A DNA stretch of 64,000 nucleotides from Mycogone perniciosa (GCA_025331125.1 JAOALB010000058.1:124001-188000); one strand, 5' to 3'; positions 11,069-24,320 are shown, numbered from the stretch's first letter. The notes: generated from the letters alone by a model not told the origin. Translations and numbers: made by a program.

Positions 11069-14000
11069 ATGGTATCAAAAAACCCACCACCCCCCATCGC
11101 CATTATTGGTATGGGTCTGAGGCTCCCTGGAGGAGTTTCTACACCGGAAGACTTTTGGCATTTGTTGGTCAATAAAAAAGATGGCAGATGTCGTGTTCCT
11201 ACTGACCGATACAATGTGGACGGAATCTTTGACAGCAAGTTGAGCCGGCAAACCGTTGCGACTGAGTACGGGTATTTCCTCAAAGATGTGAATCTCAAGG
11301 CATTTGATGCCTCTTTCTTTTCAATTAGGCGGATTGAAGCACCCATGGTCGACCCTCAGCTGCGTCTCCTGCTAGAGGTTGTCTGGGAATGCATGGAGAG
11401 TGCTGGTCAGGCCAAGTGGCGCGGTACTAACACCGGCATGTTTGTCGGTGTTTTTGGTGAAGATTGGCACAATTTGGTTTACAAAGATGGCCAGACCCCA
11501 GGCATCTATCGCATTGCCAGTTCAGGAGACTACATCCTCTCAAATCGAGTGTCTCACGAGTATGATCTGAGGGGCCCAAGGTACGCCATGCTGAAATTCT
11601 GGCCCATACGAACATGCTAATTCTTAACCATTAGCATGACAATACGAACTGCGTGCTCGGCGTCGATGTCTGCTCTGCACCTGGCTTGCCAAGCTTTGTA
11701 TAACGGCGACTGTCCTACTGCTATTGTTGCTGGGACAAGCATCATTATGAGTCCATCTATGACTATGGATATGTCTGAGCAAGGTGTGCTGTCACCTACT
11801 GGTTCTTGTAAGACGTTTGATGCAGCCGCAGATGGTTACGCTCGAGGGGAGGCAGTCAACGCTATTCTCATAAAACCCTTAGCAGACGCCCTTCGAGATA
11901 ACGATCCAATTAGGGCAGTCATCCGTTCCACGGCTGTCAACGCAAATGGGAAAACAACAAACCACGGAGTGCCCAGTGAAACGTGTCAAGAAGAGTTGAT
12001 CCGAAGGGCCTATGAAGTCGCCGGCATCACGGACGTTTCACAAACTGCATTCGTCGAATGCCACGGGACAGGGACTATTGCGGGAGATCCACCTGAAGTG
12101 CGTGCAGTGGCCAACGTATTTGGTGAGCATGGGGTATACATTGGAGCGGTAAGAAGATAAGGCGACCTCTATATCCATTGTTACTAATATTTTGAAGGTC
12201 AAGCCAAATGTTGGCCATTCGGAGGGAGCATCTGGTATCACCAGTATCATCAAGGCCGTTCTGGCTTTGGAGAACGAAACAATACCCCCTAACATTAACT
12301 TCTCCACCCCAAATCCAAAGAGTGAGTGTCAAATTGAACCACATCCCCTTTACAAGTTTCTGACCTCTTCATAGTTCCTTTCGAGGAATGCAAGCTTAAG
12401 GTGCCAGTGGAGCCCTTACCATGGCCCAAAGATCGACATGCTCGAATAAGCGTCAATTCTTTTGGAATCGGCGGAGCCAACGCACATGTAAGCATGATCT
12501 GGAAATCTTGACGATGGCCTAACTAAGTTATTGGTGCAACAGGCCATCCTTGACTCTGCCGCCTCTTTTGGAGTCTCACGTTTGAGCGTAGCCACCCCTG
12601 GTGAGAATGTGAAGTCGCCCACATACGTGAATGGGCATCACAAGACGTGTCACGATGAAACATCGGATGGAACTTCCAATAGAAACACCAATGGAAATAC
12701 CAATAGGAACGTTGGCCATGATCAAAATGGACATGATAATAACCTGACCACTGTCAATAGCCACACTAATGGAGACGCCATCAAGGTCGCCAAGCCATAT
12801 CTACGTCTTCTTCCCATTTCGGCGAACAATCCAAAGTCTCTTCAGATGCGAGTAGATGATCTAAAGAACTACGTTGAGTCACGGCGTGACACTCTCGACG
12901 GTGTCGCACATACGTTGGGATTCCATAGAGTTCATCTACCCCATCGCACATTCTGTATTGCTGACAGCAGTGATGAACCACTCGAATTTGGCGACTTTCA
13001 AATAGCTCGTGCTACCAACCCAGATGTTGTCTTCATTTTCACCGGGCAGGGTGCTCAGTGGGCTGGCATGGGGAAAGACCTCATAAATGTCTCCTCAACT
13101 TTTCGCCAGGATATCCGAGAGATGGATACAACGTTGCTAAATCTGACTAAAGCTCCGCAATGGACGATAGAAGGTTTGTCTGATCCTAAAACTGTAGTCT
13201 TATGAAGAAAAACACGTATATGCTAATAAGAGATCCATATTAACAGGAGTTCTACGCTCTGATGAGGCCCAGGACATAATCAACAAGGCAGAATTTGCGC
13301 AACCCCTTTGCACCGCTCTTCAAATTGCCCTTGTTAACTTCTTTGCGAAATGTGGCATTTCACCAACTGCCGTTGTTGGCCACTCTAGCGGAGAAATTGC
13401 AGCTGCGTACACTGCCGGTGCTATGACGATGGCCGAAGCTATTGTTTGCAGCTATTTCCGAGGATTGGTGACGAAGCACCAGACTCGCAAGGGCGGAATG
13501 GCCGCCATCGGTTTGGGCCGAGCCGCTGTTTCCACACATCTTGTCGATGGCGTGGTCGTGGCTTGTGAGAACAGTGGAAAGAGCGTGACTATTTCGGGAG
13601 ATATAGAGGCTCTCGAACAAACTCTGGAGGCGATCCAAACCAAGAATCCAGAGGTGTTTGTCCGTCGACTGCGTGTTGATATAGCTTATCACTCGAGTAA
13701 GTCATTTTTGCCTGATTCATGTCGATGAATTTCCAAGACTTACTTGATTCTAGACCACATGAGTGATATTGGAGGCCTTTACGAAGAGATGTTGAAACCT
13801 CATGTATCGGCAACAGAGGCAGTCGTTCCTGTCTACTCAACCGTGACAGGTCATATTGCAACTGAGGAGACCCAATTTGGCCCAGCGTACTGGAGAAGCA
13901 ACCTCGAGTCTCCAGTTCTATTCCATGGAGCGGTGCAGGGCATGTTGAAGGACATGCCAGGCGAGACTATTCTTGTGGAGATTGGACCTCATTCTGCTCT

Positions 14001-17000
14001 TCAAGGCCCTCTCAATCAGATCATTCAAGAGAGTTCTACCAAGAAAAAGAAATCCTATGTGCCTACATTGCTGAGGGATAAATCTTCTGCCCAATCGATT
14101 TTGGCTTCTGTGGGACAGTTATACTCACAAGGCTATGCTGTTGATTTCTCCTTTATTAACCCACAGGCGCCAGTTCAGACCGATCTACCCACGTACCCGT
14201 GGGATCACAGCACCGAGTTCTGGAGCGAAAGTCGTCTTTCTGAAGGGTGGCGATTCAGAAACCACCCCTATCATGAGTTACTTGGGTCTCTCTGCATAGA
14301 AACCTGTGAGACTGAGCCGGCATGGCGAAACCTGCTCTATCTTGACAATGTTCGGTGGCTAGCAGACCATAAAGTGAGAAATGACGCAGTCTTACCATGT
14401 GCTGCTTATGTTGCCATGATGGGCGAGGTAATAAGGCAGGTTCTTGGCTCAGAAGCCTATATGCTGCGCAACGTGGTGGTGAGGTCTGCACTAGTCATAC
14501 CTGAAAATGAGCCAATCGAGATTATGACTATGATGAGGCCCTCACGATTGACAGAGCATACAAACTCATCCTGGTACGATTTCACCATCTCCTCATTCAA
14601 TGGAAAGGTATGGGTGGAGAATTGCATCGCCCAGGGGAAGGCAAGCGAAGACAGTGCCAGCGATACGACACGAAGAACGATCGCGCAACGCCCACGTCAG
14701 GTGCCTAGCGATTACTTTTATGAACGGATGAAGTTCGTTGGTTTGAACTATGGTCCATGCTTCCAAGGATTGAGGGAGATTTCGGTTGATACCAAGGAGT
14801 ACGTGGCAACGGCTACTATTCGGAACGATGAGAGCGAACATGTGTCCAAGTACACAGCCCATCCTGTGACAATTGATCTCTGCCTTCAGCTATGCGTTGT
14901 TGCCCGTAGTAGAGGCATTGCACGCAATTTGGATTCACTCCAGGTTCCTTTCAATATTCAGGGCATTCATGTGAATCCTGGCGGCCCTGACCTGGTCACT
15001 GAGGCATCTATACAGCTCAACAGCAATGGTGGAGATCGCGGTAATGTGATGGCCGTCTCGAAAGAAAACAAAGTTGTGATCCAGATCGATAACGTCAGAG
15101 GAATACCGCTCGATACTGGAGATCTGTCTGAGGGGAGGGATCTTGTGCATTCAGCTCGTCTTGAATGGCAGCCACACATTGACTCGCTCAACCTCAACGA
15201 TTTGATACGATCTGGTAACAACAAGCGTGACACGGCGCTTCTGCTGGAAAAGGGTTGTGCTCTTCATATTCTACAACTTCTGGATGTGCTTGAATCCTTG
15301 AATACCTCACCCTCTAACTATCTGGCAAAGTATATTGCTTGGCTTGACATGGAAAAAAACAACATGATTCGAGGCCTTTGGAATCCGCATGTCCCAGAGG
15401 CAGAACAATGGACCACACTTGATCGTGGGACTAGAAGTTCTATCTTGAAGCGAATGGTTGACGCCATCCAAATGATAAACGAGCCCGAGGCGGTAAACCT
15501 TGCCCGAATGTGTTCCAAAATCTCTAAGCCGGAGAATGTTGAGGCAGTCTTCACAGAGAAGATCAACCCCCTCGAGCTTCTGATTGAGGATGATGGATTA
15601 AGGGACTTCTATCGCTTCAGCGAAGGACGTGCTGATTTAGAGGATTTCTTTTCTCTGTGTGCCCACGCACAGCCGTCTTTGAAGGTACTAGAGATCGGCG
15701 CAGGAACAGGAAGTACTACTCAGACAGTTCTCAAATACCTGATTTCAAAGGAGGGAACCCGTATGTACTCCCAATACGTCTTGACAGATGTTTCTCCTGC
15801 GTTCGTCGCACATGCCCAAGAGCAATTCAAGGAGCGGGATGGAATGGCCTACAAAGTGCTGGATATCGAGAAGGACCCTGCCGAACAGGACTTTGAACTT
15901 GAATCATTCGATTTAATTGTGGCCTCCAACGTATGTTTATCGACCCAGAATCTCGTCAAACTCCGATACTAACTAAGATGCTTCAGGTACTTCATGCGAC
16001 TGCCTCGCTCCAAAAGTCCCTCAAGAATGTGCGATCCCTTCTTCGCCCTGGTGGATACCTTTATCTCCAGGAACTGACTGCTCGTAAGTGTATCTTGGTC
16101 CTTTTGAAATATCTAGATCGCAAAATTCCTGACATTTCTCGATAGCGCTTCATTGGCGATGTATCAGCCTCATCACGGTAGGTTTTGTTCATCTTCTTTT
16201 GTGTCTGCGACAGATCTCCCCGATTTCTTGCCCCCCAGAAGCTGAATTTTAATCCAATAGGGATTGGTCCCCGGATGGTGGATTGGAGAGAATGATGACC
16301 GCGGAAACATGCCCATTGTTTCTGTTGAGAGGTGGGATCAAGAACTTCGTGCCGCTGGCTTCTCTGGCACCGAGGCTGCTCTCCTAGACGATGAGCCACC
16401 GTATCATATCAACGCGTACATGGTCTCCAAGGCCATTAGACCTATTGCTTCTCCAAAAGCCGTCACTTTCTTATACAACAAAGAAGAGCATGAAACTGCA
16501 CGCGAGTTAGCTGCCATCCTGGAACAAAACGGCACCAATGTTTTCTGGAGGAAAATAAGTGACCAAGAGTATGACGAAGAGCAGGACGTCATTTCGACAA
16601 TTGAACTTGAGGGCCCTTACCTACACGACATTTCGGAGGAAGATTATGCCACATTCATGACTTACCTCTCTAAAATAAAAGGTGGCCTATTGTGGCTCAC
16701 CCGTCCTTCACATATTCGTTGCACTGACCCTCGTTATGGGTTGATCTCCGGACTGGCTCGAACGATTCGACAAGAACTAAGTCTAGACTTTTGGACGGCT
16801 GAGCTGGAAAACCTGGACTCTGCCACAGCAGTTGCAGTAGCTGAGATCCACCACAAGTTTCACAATAGACCTCCCCAATCGGAAGGCCTCAGCATTGACT
16901 GTGAGTTTGCAGTCTACGATGGCATAGTCTATGTTGGTCGCTACCACTGGATTCCGACATCTTCAGAGTTGCAAATGCAACTACATGACAATGACCCAAA

Positions 17001-19571
17001 GCAGATGGCTATTGAACGATTCGGGATGATAGACTCGATGCATTGGGTCCAGTACGAATCAAGCCCAATCCAGGCCGATGAACTAGAAATCGACATACGT
17101 TATGTGGGACTGAACTTCCGTGTATGTGGCTTTCATCCATATATACGCACTTATTATGCTAATTATGCGAAAAGGACATCATGGTTAGCATGGGTCTCGT
17201 GCAGGGTCGGAAAGACGTGTTCGGCTTCGAGGCCACCGGGATTATTACTCGTGCAGGATCCGCAATCAGCCATGTGAAAGTGGGTGATCGCGTTCTCCTC
17301 ATGAATGATGGATTATTTGTGACTCGAAAAGTCGTCTCTGGTCAGCTTGTGGTTCCGCTTCCTGAAGGACTAGGTCTTGAGGATGCTGCTACCATGGGTA
17401 TCGTGTATATGACTGCGATACACGCTGTCATTAACTTGGGAAACCTGCGGAAAGGACAGGTAAGACTGGGAGCACGTGGAGGAATTTGATCGCTCACCTA
17501 TGGAAGAAGCTGACAATACTGCCATAGTCGATTTTGATCCATTCTGCTTGCGGGGGTGTTGGTCTGGCTGCGATTCACATTTGTAAGATGCTGGGTGCTG
17601 AGGTATGCCATTTTACAACTGTTCTATTATTTCTTTCGCTAATGTTTCAATGACTATCAAGATCTATACCACCGTCGGAAATGAGGAGAAGGTCCAGTAT
17701 CTCATTAACAACCATGACATACCACGGGAGAGGATCTTCAACTCTCGCAACACCTCTTTCCTTGATGAAATTATGAAAGCTACGAAAGACAGAGGTGTTG
17801 ATATGGTACTGAACTCCCTATCGGGTGAACTTCTCCATGCCTCGTGGCAATGCGTGGCAAAATATGGAAAGATGCTGGAGATTGGAAAGCGCGATATCAT
17901 TGAACGGGGGAATTTGGCACTTGAACCATTCCACGGTAACCGGGCATACTTTGGTGTTGATCTTGACGGATTAGCTCGTGAGCGTCCAGACGAAGCAAGA
18001 AGGTAAGGGTATTGGCTGGGGAACAAAAAGGATGGCATGGCTAACCGTGCCACAACTAGGTTGATGGAGCAATTGGTCCAGTACTACAGGGAGGGGTATA
18101 TTAAACCGATCAAACCGATTACCACATTCCCTGCCGAGAAGATCTCAGACGCCTTTCGATTCATGAAACTGGGGCAGCATATGGGCAAAATAGTGATCGC
18201 AATGCCCGAAAATGCGGAAGAAATCCCAGCTATCAGTGGCCCCCAACCGGCGATACTATCCGACACCGGAACCTATCTCCTAATTGGAGGACTCGGTGGC
18301 CTTGGTAGGGCAGTGGCTATATGGATGGTGGAAAAGGGTGCTCGAAACCTCGTCTTTCTCTCTCGCTCTGCCGGCAAGTCATCTGAGGACCAGGCTTTCT
18401 TCCGAGAGCTAGAGACTCAATCATGTCGCATAATAGCCGTGGCTGGTAGTGTTGGTGAACTGGCAGACGTTGAAAGAGCCAAGCAGGCCGCACCAACACC
18501 CGTTGTTGGCATCATTCAAATGTCAATGGTCTTGAGGGTAAGTTCGCTCGCCTTGGATCGAGGTTAAAGGGGTTGGGTGAAATAATCGCTCGCTAATGCA
18601 TTGGAAATTCGATTCAGGATTCCCCTATTCTTGACATTAGCTATGATAGCTGGACGGCGGTACAGAACCCCAAGGTAGCGGGCACATGGAACCTACATAA
18701 CGTATTCTCGGGGTCAGACTTGGACTTCTTTGTCCTGTTCAGCTCCTTGACAGGTATTTGGGGACGTCCTGGTCAGGCCAACTACGCCGCCGCCAATACC
18801 TTCCTCGATGCCTTCGCGCAATACCGCCATGGACTTGGCCTGCCTTGCTCTGTCATCGATATCGGCGTTATGCAGGGAGTTGGTTTTGTCAGTAGAAGCT
18901 CTGTTTTGACCAACCAGTACCAGAATAGCGGCATGTACCTTCTGCGGGAGGATGAACTCATGGACGCAGTTCAGATCAGCATCAAAACGTCGTTTCCAAC
19001 GAACACGCCGAAGAAGTTGCGCAGTGGATATACAAATTTCGGCCAACTCGCCATCGGATTGAGAAACGTCAAGACATTAGCCACCCTTAGTCTTCATTCC
19101 CCATTCCGAATCGAACTTCGTTTTGGAATGTACCGGCAAATCGAGTCGTTCAGCCAGCAGGTCATAGATGGTAGGGACACCAAGCTCCGTGACATGTTGA
19201 ATCAGATAGCCGTCAACCCAGCAATGCTTGATGAGCCAGACGCCTTGGATACTTTGTCATGGGAAATTGGCCGCTCCTTGTGCAGTTTCATGCTGATTCC
19301 GGAGGAGGATCTGGATGTGACCAAGTCCCTTTCTTCTATGGGCGTTGACTCTCTAGTGAGTATCGAGATTCGTAATTGGTGGCGCCGGACGTTAGGGACT
19401 GAGATTAGCGTTCTTGAAATCATGAATGCGGTAACGGTTGAAGGACTGGGGAGAGCAGCGATAGCTTCCTTGAGGAAGAAGTATTTGACCAAGGACGATG
19501 CGGCAGAGGATGAAAATGGCCAGGCGTCCACCTCGGATAGTCAAAATAATGGGGAGACGAAGCCAGTCTAG
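11069..19571 (+). CDS. Highly reducing iterative type I polyketide synthase
   Basis: A 15-exon gene encoding about 2547 aa. Exons: 11069-11580, 11635-12148, 12198-12321, 12375-12487, 12543-13173, 13247-13696, 13754-15930, 15987-16083, 16146-16177, 16261-17121, 17175-17459, 17528-17602, 17662-18002, 18060-18537, 18618-19571; the joined length is exactly divisible by three. Domain order is KS (Cys178 in TACSAS, His314 in ECHGTGT, His349 in VGHSEG), an Asn-rich linker, AT (GQGAQWAGMG, GHSSG near 676), DH (His near 987, Asp near 1156 in HPVTID), C-methyltransferase (LEIGAGTG near 1427), ER (GLNFRD near 1833, GGVGLAAI), KR (GGLGGLG near 2147, catalytic Tyr in NYAAAN) and ACP (Ser in GVDSL near 2473). 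There is no thioesterase or reductase, so release must be in trans or spontaneous. It would build a reduced, methylated polyketide in the cytosol. The DH motif is H-x3-N-x4-P, not H-x3-G-x4-P. The product is unknown. Confidence 0.95.
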
Positions 19572-20769
19572 ATGTATGTTAGCAGCTACAAGGGTGGATT
19601 TAATTAGACACCATATATTGTATTGAAGATGCATGGAGTACACCCCCAGTAGACTTCATTGTTCAACAAAGGGGTGGGTGTTCGTGGCGTAACGGAAATG
19701 AAGTAACAAAGACAGAATGCTGGATCTATCGTTCTTGTTTCATTTATGTGAAAAGACCGTAATTCTCAACGACTTGTTGAATCTTACCCAAAGGGTTTTG
19801 TGTACGACTTCGTCCCTGAGTTCTCAATGGGTGACTCAAAAAAGGGGGGGTGCGGGTGTTTGATGCCCCCCCAAAAACGGCGCGTCGCCTTGCTGCTGCG
19901 CAGAACCGACTTGTCTGTTTGACATTTCTGGATTCCCTCAATTTCAGTGCGTTCATCTGCGTGAAAGTCTTCAATTCTGGGAATCTAATGGCTCGCATGG
20001 ACGACAACAGGCTTTCTCATTAGGCCAACCAGTCCTTCGACATTGGCTATTTCTGGATTAAGAGAACATCCCCGAATAATGTTCAGAAAAAGGGCCAGTC
20101 AAAATTTTCCTTTGTTTGCTCAGAATTAGTGGTTATATGTATATCCTTCCAGCTTGAGGTCGTTCTTGAGGAATCTAGTTGGTGACTAAGGGATACCCAT
20201 TGAGCTTTCCACCAGATGCTTGGGACGAGTCGCATTCATATACTATGATCCAATTCGTGCAATTTCTTAGCTATACGCTTCTTGAACAGAACCCTTTCCC
20301 CATGAAATGCTCTCGCTCGCCTAGTGATGAGGAATTGTTGAGTTGCCTGAGGCTCTCCGTTTCCCCGACGCGTCTGCTATGCAGGCAAGTCTTGCTTCAT
20401 CAATTCACATGTGCTGGCTCCCGGTTGCCAGGTCAATTCCAGAAACTTGGGACGAAAATTCCGACCCTATGACGTCTTCCCCAGGTGTGTTGTAACCAGA
20501 AAAGGGCTGGCTGTGCAGGTCTGCGAACCTCTATGGTCAGCAGCCAGCTGCTCTCCTCTTTTCTTCGCCCGAATCACCACCCTGCCTGGCATTGCTAATG
20601 GTTTTTTGTCCTGTTTGCTCTATGAGTCAATCTCTGAGGAGGTCTTTTGTTTTCTTCATTTTATCCCTATTCAACCATCTCTTGCACTCGTTTTCCCCAT
20701 AGCAGGACATGATAGCAAGGAGCTTTGCAGTAACCAGCCTGATCTCTCACGACATCAACGTCAGTCACA
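19572..20769. other. Intergenic, PKS 3' end to MFS promoter
   Basis: This holds the 3' region of the PKS and the pyrimidine-rich upstream region of the transporter. Open frames here are short and resemble nothing known. No repeat copy or RNA gene was seen. Confidence 0.5.
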
Positions 20770-22444
20770 ATGGCGCAGACTACTCTCAATATCGAGAGGA
20801 GGCTTGAGAACCCAAATATACCGATTCTTTCTAGTTCGGCATCTACTGTTACCAACTCCCTTTCAGATGTTGAGGCAGTCATTGCTCCCATCTGGAACCA
20901 GGAGAGCCCAACATCCTCTTTCAGCAGCGGTCCACGCAAGTCGGTTGAACCAAGTCACATAGGGGTGCCAGATGGCGGACTTCGCGCTTGGCTTGTTGTC
21001 CTCGGCGGCTTCTTGGACTTTGCTATTGCCTTTGGTCAGTGTCATTGCCTCGCTCTTCTGCTTCTTTCTCCTCCTCCTCCCCTCCCCCCCCCTTGATCTA
21101 AGTACGTAGCTGACAACTTTCCTCAGGTCTTGTGAACTCTTTTGGGACTTTTCAGGCACGCTATGAAAGTGAATGGCGTTGGCTTAGTACCTCGACCATC
21201 ATTTGGATTGGCAGCGTGCAGGTATGCGGAGTCGAGCTCCGTTCGTCGATGGAGTCGGCACTAATCAGTCGTTTGCACAGCTCTTCATCCTCTTCCTCGG
21301 TGGACTCTTCGTCGGCCCTATTTTTGACAGGTTCGGAGCTCGCTGTCTCATGATTACTGGAACCATCTTTTGCTTCGTGTCGTTCATTTGCACCAGTTTC
21401 GCTACCGAGTACTACCACTATCTCATCGCCCAAGGCATCCTCTTTAGCATTAGCAATGCTATGCTGTGAGTATCCGCTCTCCGTGTTTTACGTCTTGACC
21501 TATTGTTTGTTAACGTCGGCGGTTCAAGGTTCTATCCCGCGACCGGTGCCATCTCCGAATGGTTCAATCACAAGAGGGGCCTCGCACTTGGCGTTGCTCT
21601 CTCTGGCTCTTCTGTCGGCGGCATCATCTGGCCGATTGTCATTGACAAACTCTTCACCGTCGTCGATGCCCCGTGGGTTCACCGAATCCTTGCTGCCATC
21701 TCCATTCCCGTCCTTCTCCTCTCATGCTACCTCATCAAAGAGCGCAAGGACGCAGCCGGACATGACACCGAAGGAAACCAGATCAATATCTCCCAGAGAA
21801 GCTTCAGAAAGGCGGTTTTTGAATGGCGCTTTCTTGCACTCTCAGCATCTTTGTTCTTCATACTTGGCGGCATGCTTGTGCCATTCTACTACATCCCCAT
21901 CTACGGCATTGAGAACGGTCTTAGCCCAACAATGGGTAACAATCTTCTCTCGATTGGATACGCAGGGTCCGTCGTTGGCCGCATTGGAAGCGGTTGGATT
22001 GCTGACCGACTTGGCCGGTAGGTTTTCCCATATATCGTATCACAATCACTCTGCTAACTCATGTTGACTAATAGCTTCAACGTCTTGTTCTTGATGGGAG
22101 TCCTGACGGGCACTGTAACATTTTGTTGGATCAAAATGACGTCCTTTGGCGCTATGATTGCCTTTGCACTTCTCTTTGGACTGTTCTCTGGCGGGCTGAT
22201 CCCTCTCGGATCTGCCTGCGTAGCACAGACTACGCCAGACATGGGCTACATTGGACTGCACATCGGCATCATGATGGCTCTCGCCTCCCTCGGTGCGCTT
22301 TCTGGCGGTCCCATCAGTGGAGCGATTAGGGATAATTCAGGTTGGTTCGGCGTTCATTCCTTTGCTGGATCTGCAATGATTTTGGGCTCCGGCATGCTCA
22401 TGATTGTCCGAGTTTGGTGGCAGCCCAACGCTGGTATTTTCTGA
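20770..22444 (+). CDS. MFS transporter, monocarboxylate-porter type
   Basis: Five exons (20770-21034, 21127-21221, 21281-21465, 21529-22017, 22075-22444) encode 467 aa. After a cytosolic N-terminus of about 70 residues comes PDGGLRAWLVVLGGF, the start of TM1 and a hallmark of the monocarboxylate transporter (MCT) branch of the major facilitator superfamily. About twelve hydrophobic segments follow. The TM2-3 loop is GPIFDRFGAR, and GRIGSGWIADRLGR is the equivalent loop in the second half. The product should be a plasma-membrane or vacuolar carrier. It lies 1.2 kb downstream of the polyketide synthase on the same strand, so export of the polyketide or uptake of a carboxylate is a fair inference. 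Fungal MCT-like genes are often found in metabolite clusters, but many transport unrelated acids. Confidence 0.9.
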
Positions 22445-22931
22445 GGATTCGACATAAAAGAGTCGTCTCTGAGTACGAGACTTTGAAGATTAGACATGAC
22501 GAGTAGAGTAAGGGCCTGACATGGACTAAACCTTGATAGTAGTAAAAGGTAGCAATGGGATGTTGTAATACTATGCCTGAATCTGATCTCATCTTCCACC
22601 AGGCTGATGGCTCCAAGACATTAGGCATGTTCTTGTATAAAGACCAGAAAAGTCGCTATGATAAAATTGTATTACTATTGCATTCTGAATAACCCCCCAT
22701 AAAGTAGAGATATAAACTCCCTTTGCCTAACGCAGTATGGCGGGATAATAACGATTCTAATCTAATAGGTATACCATGTCAACGGGAACGAAGCCGAACC
22801 ATGCTATACCCTCCCTATATTCAAAAAGCAGTCGCTCTGCATGAAATGTTGCTAATCACAAACTCGAATCCAATCTAGCCTCTACCATGATAACAATACA
22901 ATTCACATTCTCGTGATATGGGCGAGTCGTT
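22445..22931. other. Convergent 3' intergenic spacer
   Basis: This 487-nt spacer lies between the stop codons of the MFS gene (+) and the IFRD gene (-). It is AT-rich and likely holds both 3' UTRs. No other feature is seen. Confidence 0.5.
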
Positions 22932-24320
22932 TCATTTCTTCCGGCCCTTTGGCGTCTTCTTCTCGAGTCTGGGAGCATGTTCTTGTATGAAATGTGCATC
23001 TTCCAGACACTCCATAACAACAGGGTTGACAAAGATGTGATTTTGTAGTCCACCACCGAAAAGGGTCTTCATCAGGTTCGTTCTGAAGTAGAGGGACCAT
23101 GTGTCTATTTTGGCCACATTGTTCCCAAGCCGGAGCTTACATCGATAGCCATACTCGGCTTGGCCATCTTCGTTTCGTTGCGATGCCGGGACATGATCAA
23201 CCTTCTCAGGGATATACAAGGCCGTAGAGTAGTAAGGCCCGACGCCTCTCTCAAGCGAGGTCACGACGCTGATGAGGCTCTCGCGTAGATCACGGCGATG
23301 CTTCCGCGACACAGATTTGGCACTCAGTTTGACAAGCTCTCTGATGCGACCAGCTAATCTTTGTGGGTCGTATTGGAGCTGGAATGGTTGGCCGGTCTCT
23401 TCAATGTGGTTTCGGGATGCTTCGAAGACGAGCGCAATGCAGCCACCAGCATTAGACTGAACCTCGACATCGGTGCTGTCGAGTTGGTCCACAAATGCAT
23501 CCATGGCAATATCGGCATAGTCCGAGAAATCCGAGACATGGCTGGCCACAAACGACCAGCCCTGAAGGGCCGCTGCGACAAGAACGGCGTTGTCGTATGC
23601 TTCGATGCTTTCTCCATCAGTTTGGATGATTTCGACGAAAAACTCCATCACCTCCAGAGCAGCCTCCTCCAGACCTCCAGCGTACAGAACAGACATACAG
23701 AGTGCATAAACAGCGTACACACGACAATCATCATCGTCGTCTTCGATCAAAATCTGTTTGAGAACTCTTTGGGCTCTATCAAAAATCTCCAAAGATCCCA
23801 CAGTTCCCACAGTGAGACAATAGGCCTGTAGGCTCAACAACCGTTCTCGAGCCGTAGCACCACGATCTGAATCGTGGAGAAAAGCTTCGGCGAGGGCGTT
23901 TGCGGCATCATCCAACCAGATATGAGTCTCAGGGGAGTAGCGGATCCGAAGCGTCTTGATATAGATTTCGAGGAAATGTTCCCGCACATCGCTGTTGTTG
24001 TGCTTTCTGTCTTGAATGCCTTCGATGAGAGCTTTTGTATCAAGGACTAAACTCTCTGGGTCATCGGTGGCTTCGGAGACGGATCCGCCGGAATAGATGC
24101 TCGACGCTCTGTCGTCAAAGTCAAAGTCTCCATCATCGCCGTCATCGCTTATGTCTGACGTCACTCGACTCTGCGCAGCAGAATGAATTGGCGATGCCAG
24201 TAGAGAAGGAAGAGGGGACCTGTGGGGTGTAATGTTCCCCGAGGCGCGGCCGGACTTGATTGCTTTTCTAGAGACAGTCTTCCCATCGGCCTTGAGGGCC
24301 TTGACTCGAGCGTGATTCAT
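22932..24320 (-). CDS. IFRD (interferon-related developmental regulator) family protein
   Basis: A single-exon gene of 462 aa. The basic N-terminus (about residues 1-60) is followed by an acidic Asp/Ser stretch (SDDGDDGDFDFDD) and then a long helical-repeat region (about 90-400) that matches the IFRD domain (PF05004): successive pairs of helices such as ALIEGIQDRK, REHFLEIYIKTLR and AVYALCMSVLYAGGLEEAALEV within allowed spacing. The C-terminal part (WSLYFRTNLMKTLFGGGLQNH) is the conserved closing segment, followed by a Lys-rich tail. Metazoan IFRD1/2 are transcriptional co-regulators, and IFRD2 also binds idle ribosomes. The fungal role is unsettled and I assign none. It is convergent with the MFS gene and is probably the first housekeeping gene to the right of the accessory region. 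Confidence 0.88.
   Translation of the reverse strand: MNHARVKALKADGKTVSRKAIKSGRASGNITPHRSPLPSLLASPIHSAAQSRVTSDISDDGDDGDFDFDDRASSIYSGGSVSEATDDPESLVLDTKALIEGIQDRKHNNSDVREHFLEIYIKTLRIRYSPETHIWLDDAANALAEAFLHDSDRGATARERLLSLQAYCLTVGTVGSLEIFDRAQRVLKQILIEDDDDDCRVYAVYALCMSVLYAGGLEEAALEVMEFFVEIIQTDGESIEAYDNAVLVAAALQGWSFVASHVSDFSDYADIAMDAFVDQLDSTDVEVQSNAGGCIALVFEASRNHIEETGQPFQLQYDPQRLAGRIRELVKLSAKSVSRKHRRDLRESLISVVTSLERGVGPYYSTALYIPEKVDHVPASQRNEDGQAEYGYRCKLRLGNNVAKIDTWSLYFRTNLMKTLFGGGLQNHIFVNPVVMECLEDAHFIQEHAPRLEKKTPKGRKK

Noticed and set aside
20411..20962. 183-codon frame overlapping the MFS start
   Set aside because: It is out of frame with the transporter and has no family resemblance; the MFS N-terminus and its splice joins explain the region.
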